From contig NZ_BPMK01000008.1 of the NCBI RefSeq assembly GCF_019656455.1, forward strand, positions 124,001 to 188,000: DNA of 64,000 nt, in the 5' to 3' direction. The notes below the pieces were generated by a model. That model was given only the letters and a program-made list of their open reading frames with translations. It did no database searches and was not told the DNA's origin. A program made the translations under genes and the position numbers. The stretch comes from Noviherbaspirillum aridicola. Its GTDB lineage: Bacteria; Pseudomonadota; Gammaproteobacteria; Burkholderiales; Burkholderiaceae_D. This document shows positions 17,512-26,715 of this stretch, piece by piece (position 1 is the stretch's first letter; the number at the start of each line of letters is the position of its first letter).

Positions 17512-17886
17512 TTATTTCTTTACGGGCGCGGCTGCTTGCGCGCTGGCCGGTGCCGCCGCGGGCGCGGCAGCGGGTGCGGCGGGTGCGGCCGCGGTGCCGG
17601 CATCGGCAGCCGGGGGCAACGGCACGTACGGGCCGGGATCGGCGCAGGCCGGGGTCTCGGTCGGCTTTTTGCCGCTGCCCTTGTCCGACTTCAGATACTT
17701 GCCGGCGACCTTGTCCTGTGCCTGGCACAGCTTGTAGGCCGCGACTTTGTCGGTCCAGGCGGCCTTGTTCTTGGCTTCCGCCGCGGCGGCCGCCTTTTCC
17801 GGCGTCGGCGCGGGCAGCTTGGCCCAGGCGCTGCCGGCCAGGACGAAGGCGGCGGCGGACGTGATCATGACAAACGCTTTATGCAT
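17512..17886 (-). CDS. Small secreted protein in formate dehydrogenase cluster
   Basis: A 124-residue protein with a Sec-type signal peptide (MHKAFVMITSAAAFVLAGSAWA). The mature part has a short helical section with two Cys (YKLCQAQDK and ETPACADPG) and a C-terminal Ala/Pro-rich tail. ATG 17886 is preferred because GGGAG lies 6 nt upstream; the upstream in-frame codon disrupts the signal. It lies between fdhD and the gamma subunit gene, so a periplasmic accessory role is possible. No function is known. Confidence 0.65.
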   Translation of the reverse strand: MHKAFVMITSAAAFVLAGSAWAKLPAPTPEKAAAAAEAKNKAAWTDKVAAYKLCQAQDKVAGKYLKSDKGSGKKPTETPACADPGPYVPLPPAADAGTAAAPAAPAAAPAAAPASAQAAAPVKK

Positions 17887-17897
17887 CGATTTCTCCC

Positions 17898-19049
17898 TCA
17901 AACCTTGACCGGAGCCGGCGCGTCGCCGGACCCTTGACCGGGTGCCTTGCTGCGCACGCGGGGCACTTCGCCGTTCTGGACCTGTTCATACCAGAGGTCG
18001 TGATGTTCCTTCGCCCAGGTGTCGTCCACGTAGCCGTGGCGCATGCCGTCGTAAGCGCCTTCCATGCCGATCGAGCCGAGATAGATATGACCAATGGAGC
18101 CGGCCATCATCAGCATGGTTCCGACGACGTGCACGATATTGGCGATCTGCATGTTGCTGCGGCTGTAGGTCATGCCCGGCACGATCATGTCGAGCACGAA
18201 ACCGGAGGCCGACACGATCAGACCCATCAGCGTCAGGCCGCCCCAGAACCAGATCTTTTCGCCGGCGTTGAAGCGGTAGGAGCTCGGCTCCTTGGCGTTC
18301 TTGCCGCCGAACAGGCCGCCGGCGCGCAGCAGCCAGTTCAGGTCGGGCTTGGCGGGCAGGTTGTCCTTCACGTACAGCACGAAGAAGGCGATGATCGAGA
18401 CGGTGAACAGCGGACCGACGAAGTTGTGCACGTTCTTGCTCAGATAGCCGAGCCAGCCGAACAGCGTGTGGCCGATGATCGGCAGCAGGAAATGCTTGCC
18501 GAACAGGATGATCACGCCCGTCAGCGCCAGCGCCAGGAAGGTGATCGCCACCGTCCAGTGCACGAAGCGTTCCGCCGGAGTGAAGCGCTCGATCAGGCGT
18601 CCGGTCGGCGCTTCCTTGTTCTTGATCTGGCCCGCGACGAAGTAGAGCAGGGTGACCACGAACAGCGCGGCCAGCAGCAGGCCTGCGCCGAGCGCGGTGA
18701 GCGGACCGTTGCGGTACTGGCGCCAGGCTTCGCCGGCGGTGGTCGCGTACGACTGGCCGGGGAATTGCGCCTTCGGCTGAATCAGCACGCCCGCCTCCGG
18801 ATAGGGCAGGCTGGAGTAGTGCTCGCCGCCTTCCTTGATCGCGCGGAAGACCGGCGCGGCATTGCCGGGCTGGGTGCGGTTGCGCTCGGCCTGGTTCTGC
18901 TTGAGGATGTCGACCGATTCCACCGCGGGCAGCGCCGCCGTGGGTGCCGGCTGGGCCGGTTGCGCGGCCGGCGTCTTGGCCTCCTGTGCCGCTGCCGTAC
19001 CGATGGCAAGCATCGTGGACAGGGCGAGGCCGGTGATCCATTTGTTCAT
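17898..19049 (-). CDS. Formate dehydrogenase gamma subunit (cytochrome b556)
   Basis: A 383-residue membrane subunit that passes electrons from the iron-sulfur subunit to quinone. It starts with a signal peptide and has a Pro/Ala-rich periplasmic extension (about residues 20-120) that is longer than in E. coli FdnI. At least four hydrophobic helices follow, with candidate haem His in VHWTVAI, GHTLFGW, HNFVG and VHVVGTM. YDGMRHGYVDDTWAKEHH is a typical C-terminal end. It is in one strand with the beta and alpha genes. Confidence 0.9.
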   Translation of the reverse strand: MNKWITGLALSTMLAIGTAAAQEAKTPAAQPAQPAPTAALPAVESVDILKQNQAERNRTQPGNAAPVFRAIKEGGEHYSSLPYPEAGVLIQPKAQFPGQSYATTAGEAWRQYRNGPLTALGAGLLLAALFVVTLLYFVAGQIKNKEAPTGRLIERFTPAERFVHWTVAITFLALALTGVIILFGKHFLLPIIGHTLFGWLGYLSKNVHNFVGPLFTVSIIAFFVLYVKDNLPAKPDLNWLLRAGGLFGGKNAKEPSSYRFNAGEKIWFWGGLTLMGLIVSASGFVLDMIVPGMTYSRSNMQIANIVHVVGTMLMMAGSIGHIYLGSIGMEGAYDGMRHGYVDDTWAKEHHDLWYEQVQNGEVPRVRSKAPGQGSGDAPAPVKV

Positions 19050-19107
19050 GAGTTGTCCCTTCTGCCGCGGCCGCCCGGAGGCGGCCGCACGCCAGCGCTG
19101 ATGCGCG

Positions 19108-19335
19108 CTAGTTCACCTTCTGGTACTCGTTCTGCAGCTGGCCGCGAGCGCGGATCTGGTTTTCCCAGCTGCCCTGGTTGCCCGGCTGCCAGCCGCTGAC
19201 CACGTGAGCGTTCTTCGCGCCCTGCGAGGCGGGAACGTCGTTGCGGTAGGTGTTGCCGGCGGTCTTGCTCTGGTCGATCTCGCCGCATGCGGACAGCAGC
19301 AGGGCGCAGGCGCCCAGCATCATTGCGCGCTTCAT
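19108..19335 (-). CDS. Small lipoprotein in formate dehydrogenase operon
   Basis: A 75-residue lipoprotein. The signal MKRAMMLGACALLLSAC ends in a lipobox with Cys 17, and the mature protein is short and polar (about 58 residues). Its start overlaps the beta-subunit stop (ATGA), so it is translated with the operon and lies between the beta and gamma genes. No family was recognised. A role in anchoring or assembling the periplasmic complex is only a guess. Confidence 0.7.
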   Translation of the reverse strand: MKRAMMLGACALLLSACGEIDQSKTAGNTYRNDVPASQGAKNAHVVSGWQPGNQGSWENQIRARGQLQNEYQKVN

Positions 19336-19961
19336 GACTTTTTCCCTTCCGGTGCCTTGGATTGCTGCTGCGGCGGCTGGCCGTAGGCCGTGCCCCAGCC
19401 CCAGACTTCGCTGCCCTTGCCGCGGTGGATGACGCGGGTGCGGAAGATGTCCGCCACCACGTCGCCGTCGCCGGCCAGCAGCGCCTTGGTCGAGCACATC
19501 TCGGCGCAGGCCGGCAGCTTGCCTTCGGACAGGCGGTTGCGGCCATACTTTTCGAACTCGGCCTTGGAACCGTTTTCTTCCGGGCCGCCGGCGCAGAAGG
19601 TGCACTTGTCCATCTTGCCGCGCAGGCCGAAGGTGCCGGAGGACGGGAACTGCGGCGCGCCGAACGGGCAGGCGTAGGAGCAGTAGCCGCAGCCGATGCA
19701 GGCATCCTTGTTGTGCAGCACGACGCCTTCATCGGTCTTGTAGAAGCAGTCGACCGGGCACACCGCCATGCAGGGCGCGTCGGAGCAGTGCATGCAGGCC
19801 ACCGAGATGGTCTTTTCCTGGCCGATCACGCCGTCGTTGATGGTGACCACGCGGCGCCGGTTGACGCCCCAGGGCACTTCATTTTCGTTTTTGCACGCGG
19901 TCGCGCAGCTGTTGCACTCAATGCAGCGCTCCGAGTCGCAGATGAATTTCATTCTTGCCAT
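19332..19961 (-). CDS. fdh3B: Formate dehydrogenase beta subunit (4x[4Fe-4S])
   Basis: A 209-residue ferredoxin-type subunit wiring the catalytic subunit to the membrane cytochrome. Four Cys groups are visible: CIECNSCATAC, CMHCSDAPCMAVCPVDC, CIGCGYCSYACPFG, and a split CTFC/CAEMC group. It has no C-terminal membrane helix, unlike E. coli FdnH, so contact with the membrane must come from the gamma subunit. It ends in an overlap with the small lipoprotein gene. Confidence 0.92.
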   Translation of the reverse strand: MARMKFICDSERCIECNSCATACKNENEVPWGVNRRRVVTINDGVIGQEKTISVACMHCSDAPCMAVCPVDCFYKTDEGVVLHNKDACIGCGYCSYACPFGAPQFPSSGTFGLRGKMDKCTFCAGGPEENGSKAEFEKYGRNRLSEGKLPACAEMCSTKALLAGDGDVVADIFRTRVIHRGKGSEVWGWGTAYGQPPQQQSKAPEGKKS

Positions 19962-19974
19962 GGCTATCTCCGGT

Positions 19975-22935
19975 TCAGGCGCTGATGCGTTCGATATTGC
20001 AGATGGTCGTCTTGGTTTCCTGCATCATGGTCACCGAGTCGTAGCCGTAGGTCGTGGCGGTGTTGACCGCTTCGCCGCGCACCACCGGCGCCGCACCTTC
20101 CGGGTAGTACTCGAGCATGTCCTTGCCCTGCCACCAGCCGGAGAAGTGGAACGGAATGAACGCGGTATCCGGCGCCACGCGCGGGGTGACCAGTGCCTTG
20201 ACCTTGATGCGCGCCCCGGTCGGGGTCGAGACGATCACGTACTCGCCGTTGCGGATGCCGCGCGCGCGGGCTGCCTCGGGATTGATCTCCACGAAGGCGT
20301 CCTGCTGCAGCTCGGCCAGCCACGGATTGGAACGCGTCTCTTCGCCGCCGCCCTCGTACTCCACCAGACGGCCGGAGGTGAGGATGATCGGGAATTTTTC
20401 GTACATCTTGGTCTCGATGTTCTTCTGCTGCACCGTCTTGTAGAGGGTGGGCAGACGCCAGAAGGCCATCTTGTCGTCGTGCGTCGGGTACTTCGCGGCC
20501 AGCTCGGGCTTGGTGCCGTACAGCGGTTCGCGATGCTGAGGCACCGGATCCGGGAAGTTCCACACCACGGCGCGCGCCTTGGCGTTGCCGAACGGGTGAA
20601 CGCCGTGCACCTTCATGCAGACGCGCTGGATGCCGCCGGAAAGGTCGGTCTTCCAGTTCTTGCCCTCGGCCAGTTTCTTTTCTTCCTCGGTCAGGTCGTC
20701 CCACCAGCCCAGCTTCTTGAGCAGGACATGGTCGAACTCCGGATAGCCGGTGGTGATGTCGGAACCGACGCTGTGCGAGCCGTCCTCGGCCAGCAGCGAG
20801 ACGCCGTCGCGCTCCACGCCGAAGTTGGCGCGGAAGCAGCCGCCGCCGTCCATCACGTGCTTGCTGTTGTCGTACAGGTTGGGCGAACCGGGATGCTTGA
20901 GCTCCGGCGTGCCGAAGCACGGCCAGGGCAGGCCGAAGTAGTCGCCGGTCATGTCATAGCCGGTGACCGGGTCCTTGCCGCCCTTGCACTTGAGCGTCTT
21001 CACGTCGAACATGTGCATGTTGCGCATGTGGGCCTTGAGTCGCTCGGGCGACTGGCCGGTGTAGCCGATGGTCCAGGTGCCGCGATTGATTTCGCGCAGC
21101 AGGGACTCCACCTCAGGTTCCATCATGCCGCCCTTGCCGGGCACCATCTTGACCTTGGCGACCAGTTCCTTGGCGAAGCCGAGCTTCTCGGCCAGCTGGT
21201 ACATGATCATGTGGTCGGTGCGCGATTCGAACAGCGGCTCGATCACTTTTTCACGCCACTGGATCGAACGGTTCGACGCCGTCACCGAGCCGGAGGTCTC
21301 GAACTGGGTCGCCGCCGGCAGCAGGTACACCGCGCGGTTGGGATTGAGTTCCTGGCCGTCGACCTTCATCGCCGCCATCGCCGCGGTGGCGGACGGGTAG
21401 GGATCGATCACCACCAGCAGGTCGAGCTTGTCCAGCGCCTTCTTCATTTCCAGGCCGCGGGTCTGCGAGTTCGGCGCATGGCCCCAGAACACCACGCCCT
21501 TGATGTTGCTGTCCTGGTCGATCAGCTCGTTCTTTTCCAGCACGCCGTCGATCCAGCGCGAGACGGTGATGCCGGACTTTTCCATCATCGCCTGCGAGGC
21601 GTACTGCTTCTTGATCCACTCATAGTCCACGCCCCACACCGTCGCCCAGTGCTTCCAGGAGCCGGTGGCCAGGCCGTAGTAGCCGGGCAGGGAGTCGGGG
21701 TTGGGGCCGACGTCGGTCGCGCCCTGCACGTTGTCGTGGCCGCGGAAGATGTTGGTGCCGCCGCCGGACACGCCGACGTTGCCGAGCGCGAGCTGCAGCA
21801 GGCAGGACGCGCGCACCATCGCATTGCCGATGGTGTGCTGGGTCTGGCCCATGCACCAGACGATGGTGGACGGACGGTTCTTGGCCATCGTCTCGGCGGC
21901 CTTGAAGACTTCCGCTTCCGGCACGCCGCAGGCTTCCTCGACGCGGTCCGGGGTCCACTTCATGACTTCTTCGCGGATCTTGTCCATGCCATAGACGCGA
22001 TCGTTGATGTACTTCTTGTCTTCCCAGCCGTTCCTGAAGATGTGGTACAGCATCCCGTACAGGTAGGGGATGTCGGAACCGGAACGGATGCGGATGTACT
22101 GGTCGGACTTGGCGGCCGTGCGCGTGTAGCGCGGATCGACCACGATCATCTTGGTGCCGTTTTCCTTCGCGTGCAGCATGTGCAGCATCGACACCGGATG
22201 CGCTTCCGCCGCGTTGGAGCCGATATACATGACCGCCTTGGCGTTCTGCATATCGTTGTAGCTGTTGGTCATCGCACCGTAGCCCCAGGTGTTGGCGACG
22301 CCCGCGACGGTGGTCGAGTGGCAGATGCGGGCCTGGTGGTCGGTGTTGTTGGTGCCGAAGAAGGAGACGAACTTGCGCAGCAACATCGCCTGTTCGTTGT
22401 TGTGCTTGGAGGAGCCGACGAAGAACATCGAATCCGGGCCGTTGGCCTTCTTCAGGTCCAGCATCTTGGCCGAGATCTCGTTGAGGGCCTGGTCCCAGCT
22501 GATGCGCTGGTACTTGCCGTTGACGAGCTTCATCGGGTACTTGAGGCGGTATTCGCCGTGGCCGTGCTCGCGCAGCGCGGCGCCCTTGGCGCAGTGCGCG
22601 CCCATGTTGATGGGCGAATCGAACACCGGCTCCTGGCGGACCCAGACGCCGTTCTCGACGATCGCATCGACGGCGCAGCCGACCGAGCAGTGGGTGCACA
22701 CCGTGCGCCGCACCTCGATCTTGCCGTTGCCGGCGCCCGCGCCTTCGGCGGCCTGCGCCTTGCGGATCAGATTGAGCTGCGATGCGGCGATGCCGGCACC
22801 GATGCCGATCCCGGAACGCTTGAGGAAGGTGCGACGGTCCATCGTCGGCAATGCGCGCGACAGGCTGTCGGCGAGGCTGGCGGCAAAACGATCGGGCGAG
22901 CGCTGCCCTGTCTGCCCTTTACGGGTTAACAGCAT
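19975..22935 (-). CDS. fdhA: Formate dehydrogenase alpha subunit (Mo/W-bisMGD, Tat-exported)
   Basis: The 986-residue catalytic subunit, oxidising formate to CO2. A twin-arginine signal (MDRRTFLKRSG, RR at 34-35) directs export with bound cofactor. The [4Fe-4S] ligands are Cys 80, 83, 87 and 115 (CTHCSVGC...C). The metal ligand is Cys 205 in ARICHSTTV, where E. coli FdnG has selenocysteine, followed by the catalytic His. Two starts are possible: ATG 22941 has GGAG touching it, so I prefer ATG 22935, which gives a 6-nt spacing; the product differs by two residues. Beta, lipoprotein and gamma genes follow. Confidence 0.93.
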   Translation of the reverse strand: MLLTRKGQTGQRSPDRFAASLADSLSRALPTMDRRTFLKRSGIGIGAGIAASQLNLIRKAQAAEGAGAGNGKIEVRRTVCTHCSVGCAVDAIVENGVWVRQEPVFDSPINMGAHCAKGAALREHGHGEYRLKYPMKLVNGKYQRISWDQALNEISAKMLDLKKANGPDSMFFVGSSKHNNEQAMLLRKFVSFFGTNNTDHQARICHSTTVAGVANTWGYGAMTNSYNDMQNAKAVMYIGSNAAEAHPVSMLHMLHAKENGTKMIVVDPRYTRTAAKSDQYIRIRSGSDIPYLYGMLYHIFRNGWEDKKYINDRVYGMDKIREEVMKWTPDRVEEACGVPEAEVFKAAETMAKNRPSTIVWCMGQTQHTIGNAMVRASCLLQLALGNVGVSGGGTNIFRGHDNVQGATDVGPNPDSLPGYYGLATGSWKHWATVWGVDYEWIKKQYASQAMMEKSGITVSRWIDGVLEKNELIDQDSNIKGVVFWGHAPNSQTRGLEMKKALDKLDLLVVIDPYPSATAAMAAMKVDGQELNPNRAVYLLPAATQFETSGSVTASNRSIQWREKVIEPLFESRTDHMIMYQLAEKLGFAKELVAKVKMVPGKGGMMEPEVESLLREINRGTWTIGYTGQSPERLKAHMRNMHMFDVKTLKCKGGKDPVTGYDMTGDYFGLPWPCFGTPELKHPGSPNLYDNSKHVMDGGGCFRANFGVERDGVSLLAEDGSHSVGSDITTGYPEFDHVLLKKLGWWDDLTEEEKKLAEGKNWKTDLSGGIQRVCMKVHGVHPFGNAKARAVVWNFPDPVPQHREPLYGTKPELAAKYPTHDDKMAFWRLPTLYKTVQQKNIETKMYEKFPIILTSGRLVEYEGGGEETRSNPWLAELQQDAFVEINPEAARARGIRNGEYVIVSTPTGARIKVKALVTPRVAPDTAFIPFHFSGWWQGKDMLEYYPEGAAPVVRGEAVNTATTYGYDSVTMMQETKTTICNIERISA

Positions 22936-22953
22936 GGTCATCTCCGGGAACGG

Positions 22954-23145
22954 TCAGATGGTGGTGGTACGGTAGTACTTCTTGATGTGCTCGGAGAGCC
23001 GGTAACCCTTGCCCTCGGGCTCGGGAGTGGCTTCGGCGACAGGAAGCTTCGTCTGGGTGGCGATCTTGGCGGCGACGCCCGCTGCTGCGGCTCCGCCGAG
23101 CGCGGCGAAGAAGGTCCGCCGCTTGATCTTGGACTGCTCGGCCAT
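22954..23145 (-). CDS. Formate dehydrogenase region Tat-target peptide
   Basis: A 63-residue protein with KIKRRTFFAALGG at the N-terminus, a Tat-like motif, then a hydrophobic Ala-rich stretch and a short C-terminal YRLSEHIKKYYRTTTI. This matches the small family found just before formate dehydrogenase alpha genes (formate dehydrogenase region Tat target). Its role is unproven; helping maturation or export of the alpha subunit is suspected. ATG 23145 has AAGGAG upstream. It begins the structural operon. Confidence 0.8.
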   Translation of the reverse strand: MAEQSKIKRRTFFAALGGAAAAGVAAKIATQTKLPVAEATPEPEGKGYRLSEHIKKYYRTTTI

Positions 23146-23371
23146 GGTTGTCTCCTTGGCAGGTTGTCCTGCACTGATTGTTTGTTGTTCAAACTTTAAG
23201 AATTTCACGCGCTGCTCTTTAATGCTTCAAAACAACTATCAAGGTAGCACATATGAGCCCCTATTCATATTGCGGGCTTTACTTAGCGCCAGAAAATTCA
23301 CGAACGGATGAAAACTTTTCAGCGAACCGGGTATTGCAAACCACAGCGGATCGCCGGCGACGCCGGCCGAT

Positions 23372-23427
23372 CACTACAGTTAGAGTAGTGCAGGTCCGCG
23401 CGCCTGCACAGCGAGGCGCGCGCGGAC
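23372..23427. other. Hairpins between the TorD operon and the formate dehydrogenase operon
   Basis: The 284-nt gap from 23146 to 23429 carries no gene. It holds a near-perfect GC-rich stem (GTCCGCGCGCCT at 23394 paired with a copy ending at 23427, one 2-nt bulge) just past the chaperone stop codon, and a CACTAC / GTAGTG dyad (23372-23390). The first may end the upstream transcript; no T-run follows. The second is palindromic enough to be an operator but matches no pattern I know. Confidence 0.4.
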
Positions 23428-23429
23428 TC

Positions 23430-24053
23430 TTAAGCCATCTCAAACGCCTGCGCCTCGACCTCGAGGAACTGTTTTGCCAGTTGTGCAACCTTTGAATAAA
23501 AGACGGCCTGCGGATGCTGCATCACCGCGTCGCACATGTCGCCGGCCCAGGTCTGCAGATGCGTCTGGAAGAACTGCTTCTGCATCGCCAGGCTGCTGTG
23601 CGCCGCATCATCGGAGGTGATCAGGTAGCGCATCACTTCGCACAGGGCGGCGAAGTGATCCTCGCTCTCCGGCATGGCGTCGCTGCGCGCCAGCCCGAGC
23701 GCGGCCAGGTCGTCGCGCAGCGCGGCGAGCGGCTTCTCCATCAGAAAGCCCGACAGGTAGTAGGAGGCGTACAGCATCAGCTCCGGCTTGCCGACGCCGA
23801 TGAACAGGTGTTCATACTCGTCGCGCGTCTTCTGCGCATCGGTTTCCTTGCACGCCTCGCCGAGTTCGTTCCAGGCCTGCTGCAGCACGCCGTCGCCGTT
23901 GGACGGGTAGTCGGCGATCATGGCCAGCAGGTCGTCGCCCGGGGGCGCGTAGAACAGTTGGGCGAGCAGGCCGTACAGGTCGGCGCGCGCGGTTTCCTCG
24001 CCGTTGTCGGGCGCCTGAAACTTCATCACATGGGAAGTGCCGGGTGTGGTCAT
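23430..24053 (-). CDS. TorD/DmsD-family Tat chaperone for the formate dehydrogenase
   Basis: A 207-residue all-helical protein of the TorD/DmsD family, which binds Tat signal peptides and holds molybdoenzymes for cofactor loading. Family-like elements are RADLYGLLAQLFYAPP, the EYEHLFIG motif, YYLSGFLMEKPL and a late EDHFAALCEVMRYL. It ends the DUF3305-DUF3306-ferredoxin run, whose neighbour is the formate dehydrogenase operon with a Tat-exported subunit. That subunit is the probable client. Confidence 0.85.
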   Translation of the reverse strand: MTTPGTSHVMKFQAPDNGEETARADLYGLLAQLFYAPPGDDLLAMIADYPSNGDGVLQQAWNELGEACKETDAQKTRDEYEHLFIGVGKPELMLYASYYLSGFLMEKPLAALRDDLAALGLARSDAMPESEDHFAALCEVMRYLITSDDAAHSSLAMQKQFFQTHLQTWAGDMCDAVMQHPQAVFYSKVAQLAKQFLEVEAQAFEMA

Positions 24054-24077
24054 GGTGTTTTTATCCAGTTTTAACGC

Positions 24078-26171
24078 TTAACGCTTGAGATCGAGAATGC
24101 TGGCTTCGCGGCCGCCCTGCATCATGTCGATCACGCGGCAGTCACCGCACATCTTGATGCGGTCGAGATGGCCGGCGAAGGCGCCGTGGCCGGCCAGCTT
24201 GCCGAGCATGTTTTCCACCATCTGCAGGGTGCCGAAGGGCTTGTTGCAGCGGATGCAGTGGAAGGGCTGGGTTTCATTGAGCACCACCCTTTCCTTCGCG
24301 CGGGCGTCGAGCAGCAGGCGCGGCGTGAGCGTGATCGCGTTTTCCGGGCAGGTGGTGGCGCACAGCCCGCACTGCACGCAGTTCTTTTCGATGAAGCGCA
24401 GCTGCGGACGGTCGGGGTTGTCGAGCAGGGCCTTTTCCGGGCAGGCGCCGACGCAGGACATGCACAGCGTGCAGGCCGAGGTGTTGACCGTGACCGCGCC
24501 GAACGGCGCATGGGCCGGCAGCGGGATCTCGGCGCTCGGCGTCGGCGCGTGCCTGAGCAGGTGGTCGAACACGAAGTCGAGCGTATTGCGCTTCTCGGCG
24601 GCGATGTTGAAGGTGCCCGGTTGCGACGGCACGGCCGCCGGCTGCGCGCGGCGCAACTCGACGTCCAGCTCGAGCGCATCCTGCGCGCGCAGCAGTAGCA
24701 AGTGCTTGCCTTCGTAGCCGAGCGCCGACAGGATGGTCTGCGCCAGGTCGATCTGCGCTTCCAGCGCTTCCAGGTACTGCGGCGCCTCGTCGCCGGTCGA
24801 CAGGATCAGGACATTGCTCGCGCCCCAGGCGATCGCCGACAGCCAGACATCGATGCCGGCGGCGGCGGAATGGTGCAGCGCCACCGGCATGACGCGCGCC
24901 GGCAGTCCCTGCGCCGCGCGGCTGCCGGCGAGACGGCCGAGCTGTTCGATCAGCGCGCCGCCCTGTTCCTGGCTGTGCAGCAGCAGCGCCGGCTGGCTTC
25001 CGCCCGCCTTTGCATAGGCGCCCAGCATGGTCTTGACGCGCAGGCCGAGGTCGGCCGGGCGCGGATAGGCGTAGCCCATCGCGCCGGACGGGCAGACCGT
25101 GGTGCAGGCGCCGCAGCCCATGCACAGGTTGGGATTGACCTTGACGCGGTCGCCGTCGCTGCTGATGGCGGCGGTGGAGCAGATGTCGATGCAGGCGGTG
25201 CAGCCGGTCTTCTTGTTGCGGCTGTGCGCGCAGAGCTTGTCCTTGTAGACGAAGAACTTCGGCTTGGTGAACTCGCCGACCATCTGCGTCAGCTGCAGCG
25301 ACTGCTCGGCCTGCTTCAGCAGGTCGGCGCCGGGCGCGAAATAACCCTGCGGCGGCTGGTGCAGCTTGATCAGCGGCTCGTCGGACAGGTCGAAGATCAG
25401 GTCGAAGGCCGCTTCGCGCTGCGTCGCTTCGCGCGTGAAGTCGATGGCGCCGATGGCGCCGCAGGCCTTCACGCAGTCGCGATGGTCGCGGCAGGCGTCC
25501 AGATTGATCTGGTAGCTCAGATCGATCGCGTTTTCCGGGCAGGCCTCGATGCAGGCGTTGCAGCGGGTGCAGAGTTCCAGGTCGATCGGGTTGGCCTGCC
25601 GCCACTGCACCTTGAAGGCGCCGAGCCAGCCGTCGATGCGGATGCGGTCGCCGGAATAGGTCGGGAAGCGGCGTTCCATCAGCGGCTCGCCGCCGTGGCC
25701 GGAGGTGAGCAGGATGCTCACGTCGAGCTGCGCCGACAGGCGCCTGGCCCAGGGCAGCACGCGCTCGGACGGACCGACAAGCAGCACATTGCCGCCGGAG
25801 CGGTATTCCACCTCGGGCACGGGTTCCGGATCGGGCAGGGCGGCGGCGGCCAGCAGCGCCGCCATCTTCGGCACCGCCTGCCGGGCCTGTGCGCCCCAGC
25901 CGCCGGTCTCGCGGATGTTGACGAAACGGATGGGCGCCACCGCCTGCTTCTGTTCCGCCAGCTCGGCGAACAGCGCGCGCTCCTGCGTGCAGGCGACCAC
26001 CGCCTGCGCGGGGCTGTCCAGCATGTCGAGATACTGGCCGACTTCGCGCCTGCAGAGTTGCGAGGCCGGCTTGAGCGCGTCGGTGCCGAGCGCGCGGCCG
26101 AGGGTTTCCCCCGCGGCTGCATCGAGCGGCATGGTGTGGTTGCAATCGCAAACCTTAAATCGGGTGGTCAT
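24078..26171 (-). CDS. Multi-cluster 4Fe-4S ferredoxin-type protein
   Basis: A 697-residue cytoplasmic protein with several ferredoxin motifs: CTRCNACIEACPENA, CMGCGACTTVCPSGA, CTLCMSCVGACPEKA and CVQCGLCATTCPENA are typical, with extra Cys groups at CRDHRDCVKACGA and CTACIDICS. A Cys pair near each end (CDCNH at the start, CIRCNK and CGDC at the end) may bind further metal. The gene always seems to accompany DUF3306/DUF3305 and TorD genes near formate dehydrogenases (family knowledge). Its start overlaps the DUF3306 stop region by 17 nt. It is probably an electron conduit or maturation factor; the exact role is not established. Confidence 0.8.
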   Translation of the reverse strand: MTTRFKVCDCNHTMPLDAAAGETLGRALGTDALKPASQLCRREVGQYLDMLDSPAQAVVACTQERALFAELAEQKQAVAPIRFVNIRETGGWGAQARQAVPKMAALLAAAALPDPEPVPEVEYRSGGNVLLVGPSERVLPWARRLSAQLDVSILLTSGHGGEPLMERRFPTYSGDRIRIDGWLGAFKVQWRQANPIDLELCTRCNACIEACPENAIDLSYQINLDACRDHRDCVKACGAIGAIDFTREATQREAAFDLIFDLSDEPLIKLHQPPQGYFAPGADLLKQAEQSLQLTQMVGEFTKPKFFVYKDKLCAHSRNKKTGCTACIDICSTAAISSDGDRVKVNPNLCMGCGACTTVCPSGAMGYAYPRPADLGLRVKTMLGAYAKAGGSQPALLLHSQEQGGALIEQLGRLAGSRAAQGLPARVMPVALHHSAAAGIDVWLSAIAWGASNVLILSTGDEAPQYLEALEAQIDLAQTILSALGYEGKHLLLLRAQDALELDVELRRAQPAAVPSQPGTFNIAAEKRNTLDFVFDHLLRHAPTPSAEIPLPAHAPFGAVTVNTSACTLCMSCVGACPEKALLDNPDRPQLRFIEKNCVQCGLCATTCPENAITLTPRLLLDARAKERVVLNETQPFHCIRCNKPFGTLQMVENMLGKLAGHGAFAGHLDRIKMCGDCRVIDMMQGGREASILDLKR

Positions 26172-26715
26172 TGTCCTGCTGTCCTTCCGTCTGCGGCGGC
26201 GCGTTTTCGGCGCCGCCATCGTCCGCCTGCGGCGGAGCCTGTTCCTGGGTGTCGTCCTGTTCCCCGGTCTCGTCCGCCGGCAGCGCCTGGCCGGCGTCGT
26301 CGCCGGCCGCGGCCAGCGAATCGATCAGCCGCATCACCGGATGCTGGAGCTGCCTGAGCGGGTCGAGCAGGGCCTGGGCATGGTTGAGCGCGCCGAGGAC
26401 CTGGGCCGGGATAGGTTCGAACTTGTTGTAATCCTCGATATAGATGTCGAGGCCATCCATCACGTTGAAATGGGGATCGGCGAACAGCTTCTTCATCGCC
26501 GAGCGCCGCACGTTCTCATCCACGCCGCGCGCGACAAAGGGCTTGAAGTCGGAGTCCGGTGTCAGTCCGGCAACGTCTTCCAGCGTCGGCGGAGGGCGGG
26601 GCGTTTCCTCCGCCGCGGGCTGGGCTGGCTGCGCGGCCTCCGGCTGCTGCGCCTCGGCTGCCCGCTTTTCCGCATTGCGCTTTTCCCAGCGCGCGAAAAA
26701 ACTTTCAGCTTCCAT
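26155..26715 (-). CDS. DUF3306 protein of the formate dehydrogenase cluster
   Basis: A 186-residue protein with an N-terminal ESFFARWEKRNAEKR helix, a Pro-rich linker and a DUF3306-like core (LTPDSDFKPFVARGVDENVR, then MDGLDIYIEDYNKFEPIP). The C-terminal third is acidic and Gln-rich, probably disordered. DUF3306 proteins are uncharacterised and occur with DUF3305 and formate dehydrogenases. ATG 26715 lies inside the end of the DUF3305 gene, an 11-nt overlap. Confidence 0.8.
   Translation of the reverse strand: MEAESFFARWEKRNAEKRAAEAQQPEAAQPAQPAAEETPRPPPTLEDVAGLTPDSDFKPFVARGVDENVRRSAMKKLFADPHFNVMDGLDIYIEDYNKFEPIPAQVLGALNHAQALLDPLRQLQHPVMRLIDSLAAAGDDAGQALPADETGEQDDTQEQAPPQADDGGAENAPPQTEGQQDNDHPI

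Noticed and set aside
22321-22323. Selenocysteine at the formate dehydrogenase metal-ligand position
   Set aside because: The codon reads TGC (Cys) in ARICHSTTV; no in-frame TGA is present.
19768-22929. A long plus-strand ORF opposite the formate dehydrogenase alpha gene
   Set aside because: It is an antisense shadow: high GC makes long open frames opposite real genes. The minus-strand reading has Tat and Fe-S motifs; the plus-strand one is Arg/His/Val-rich with no domain.
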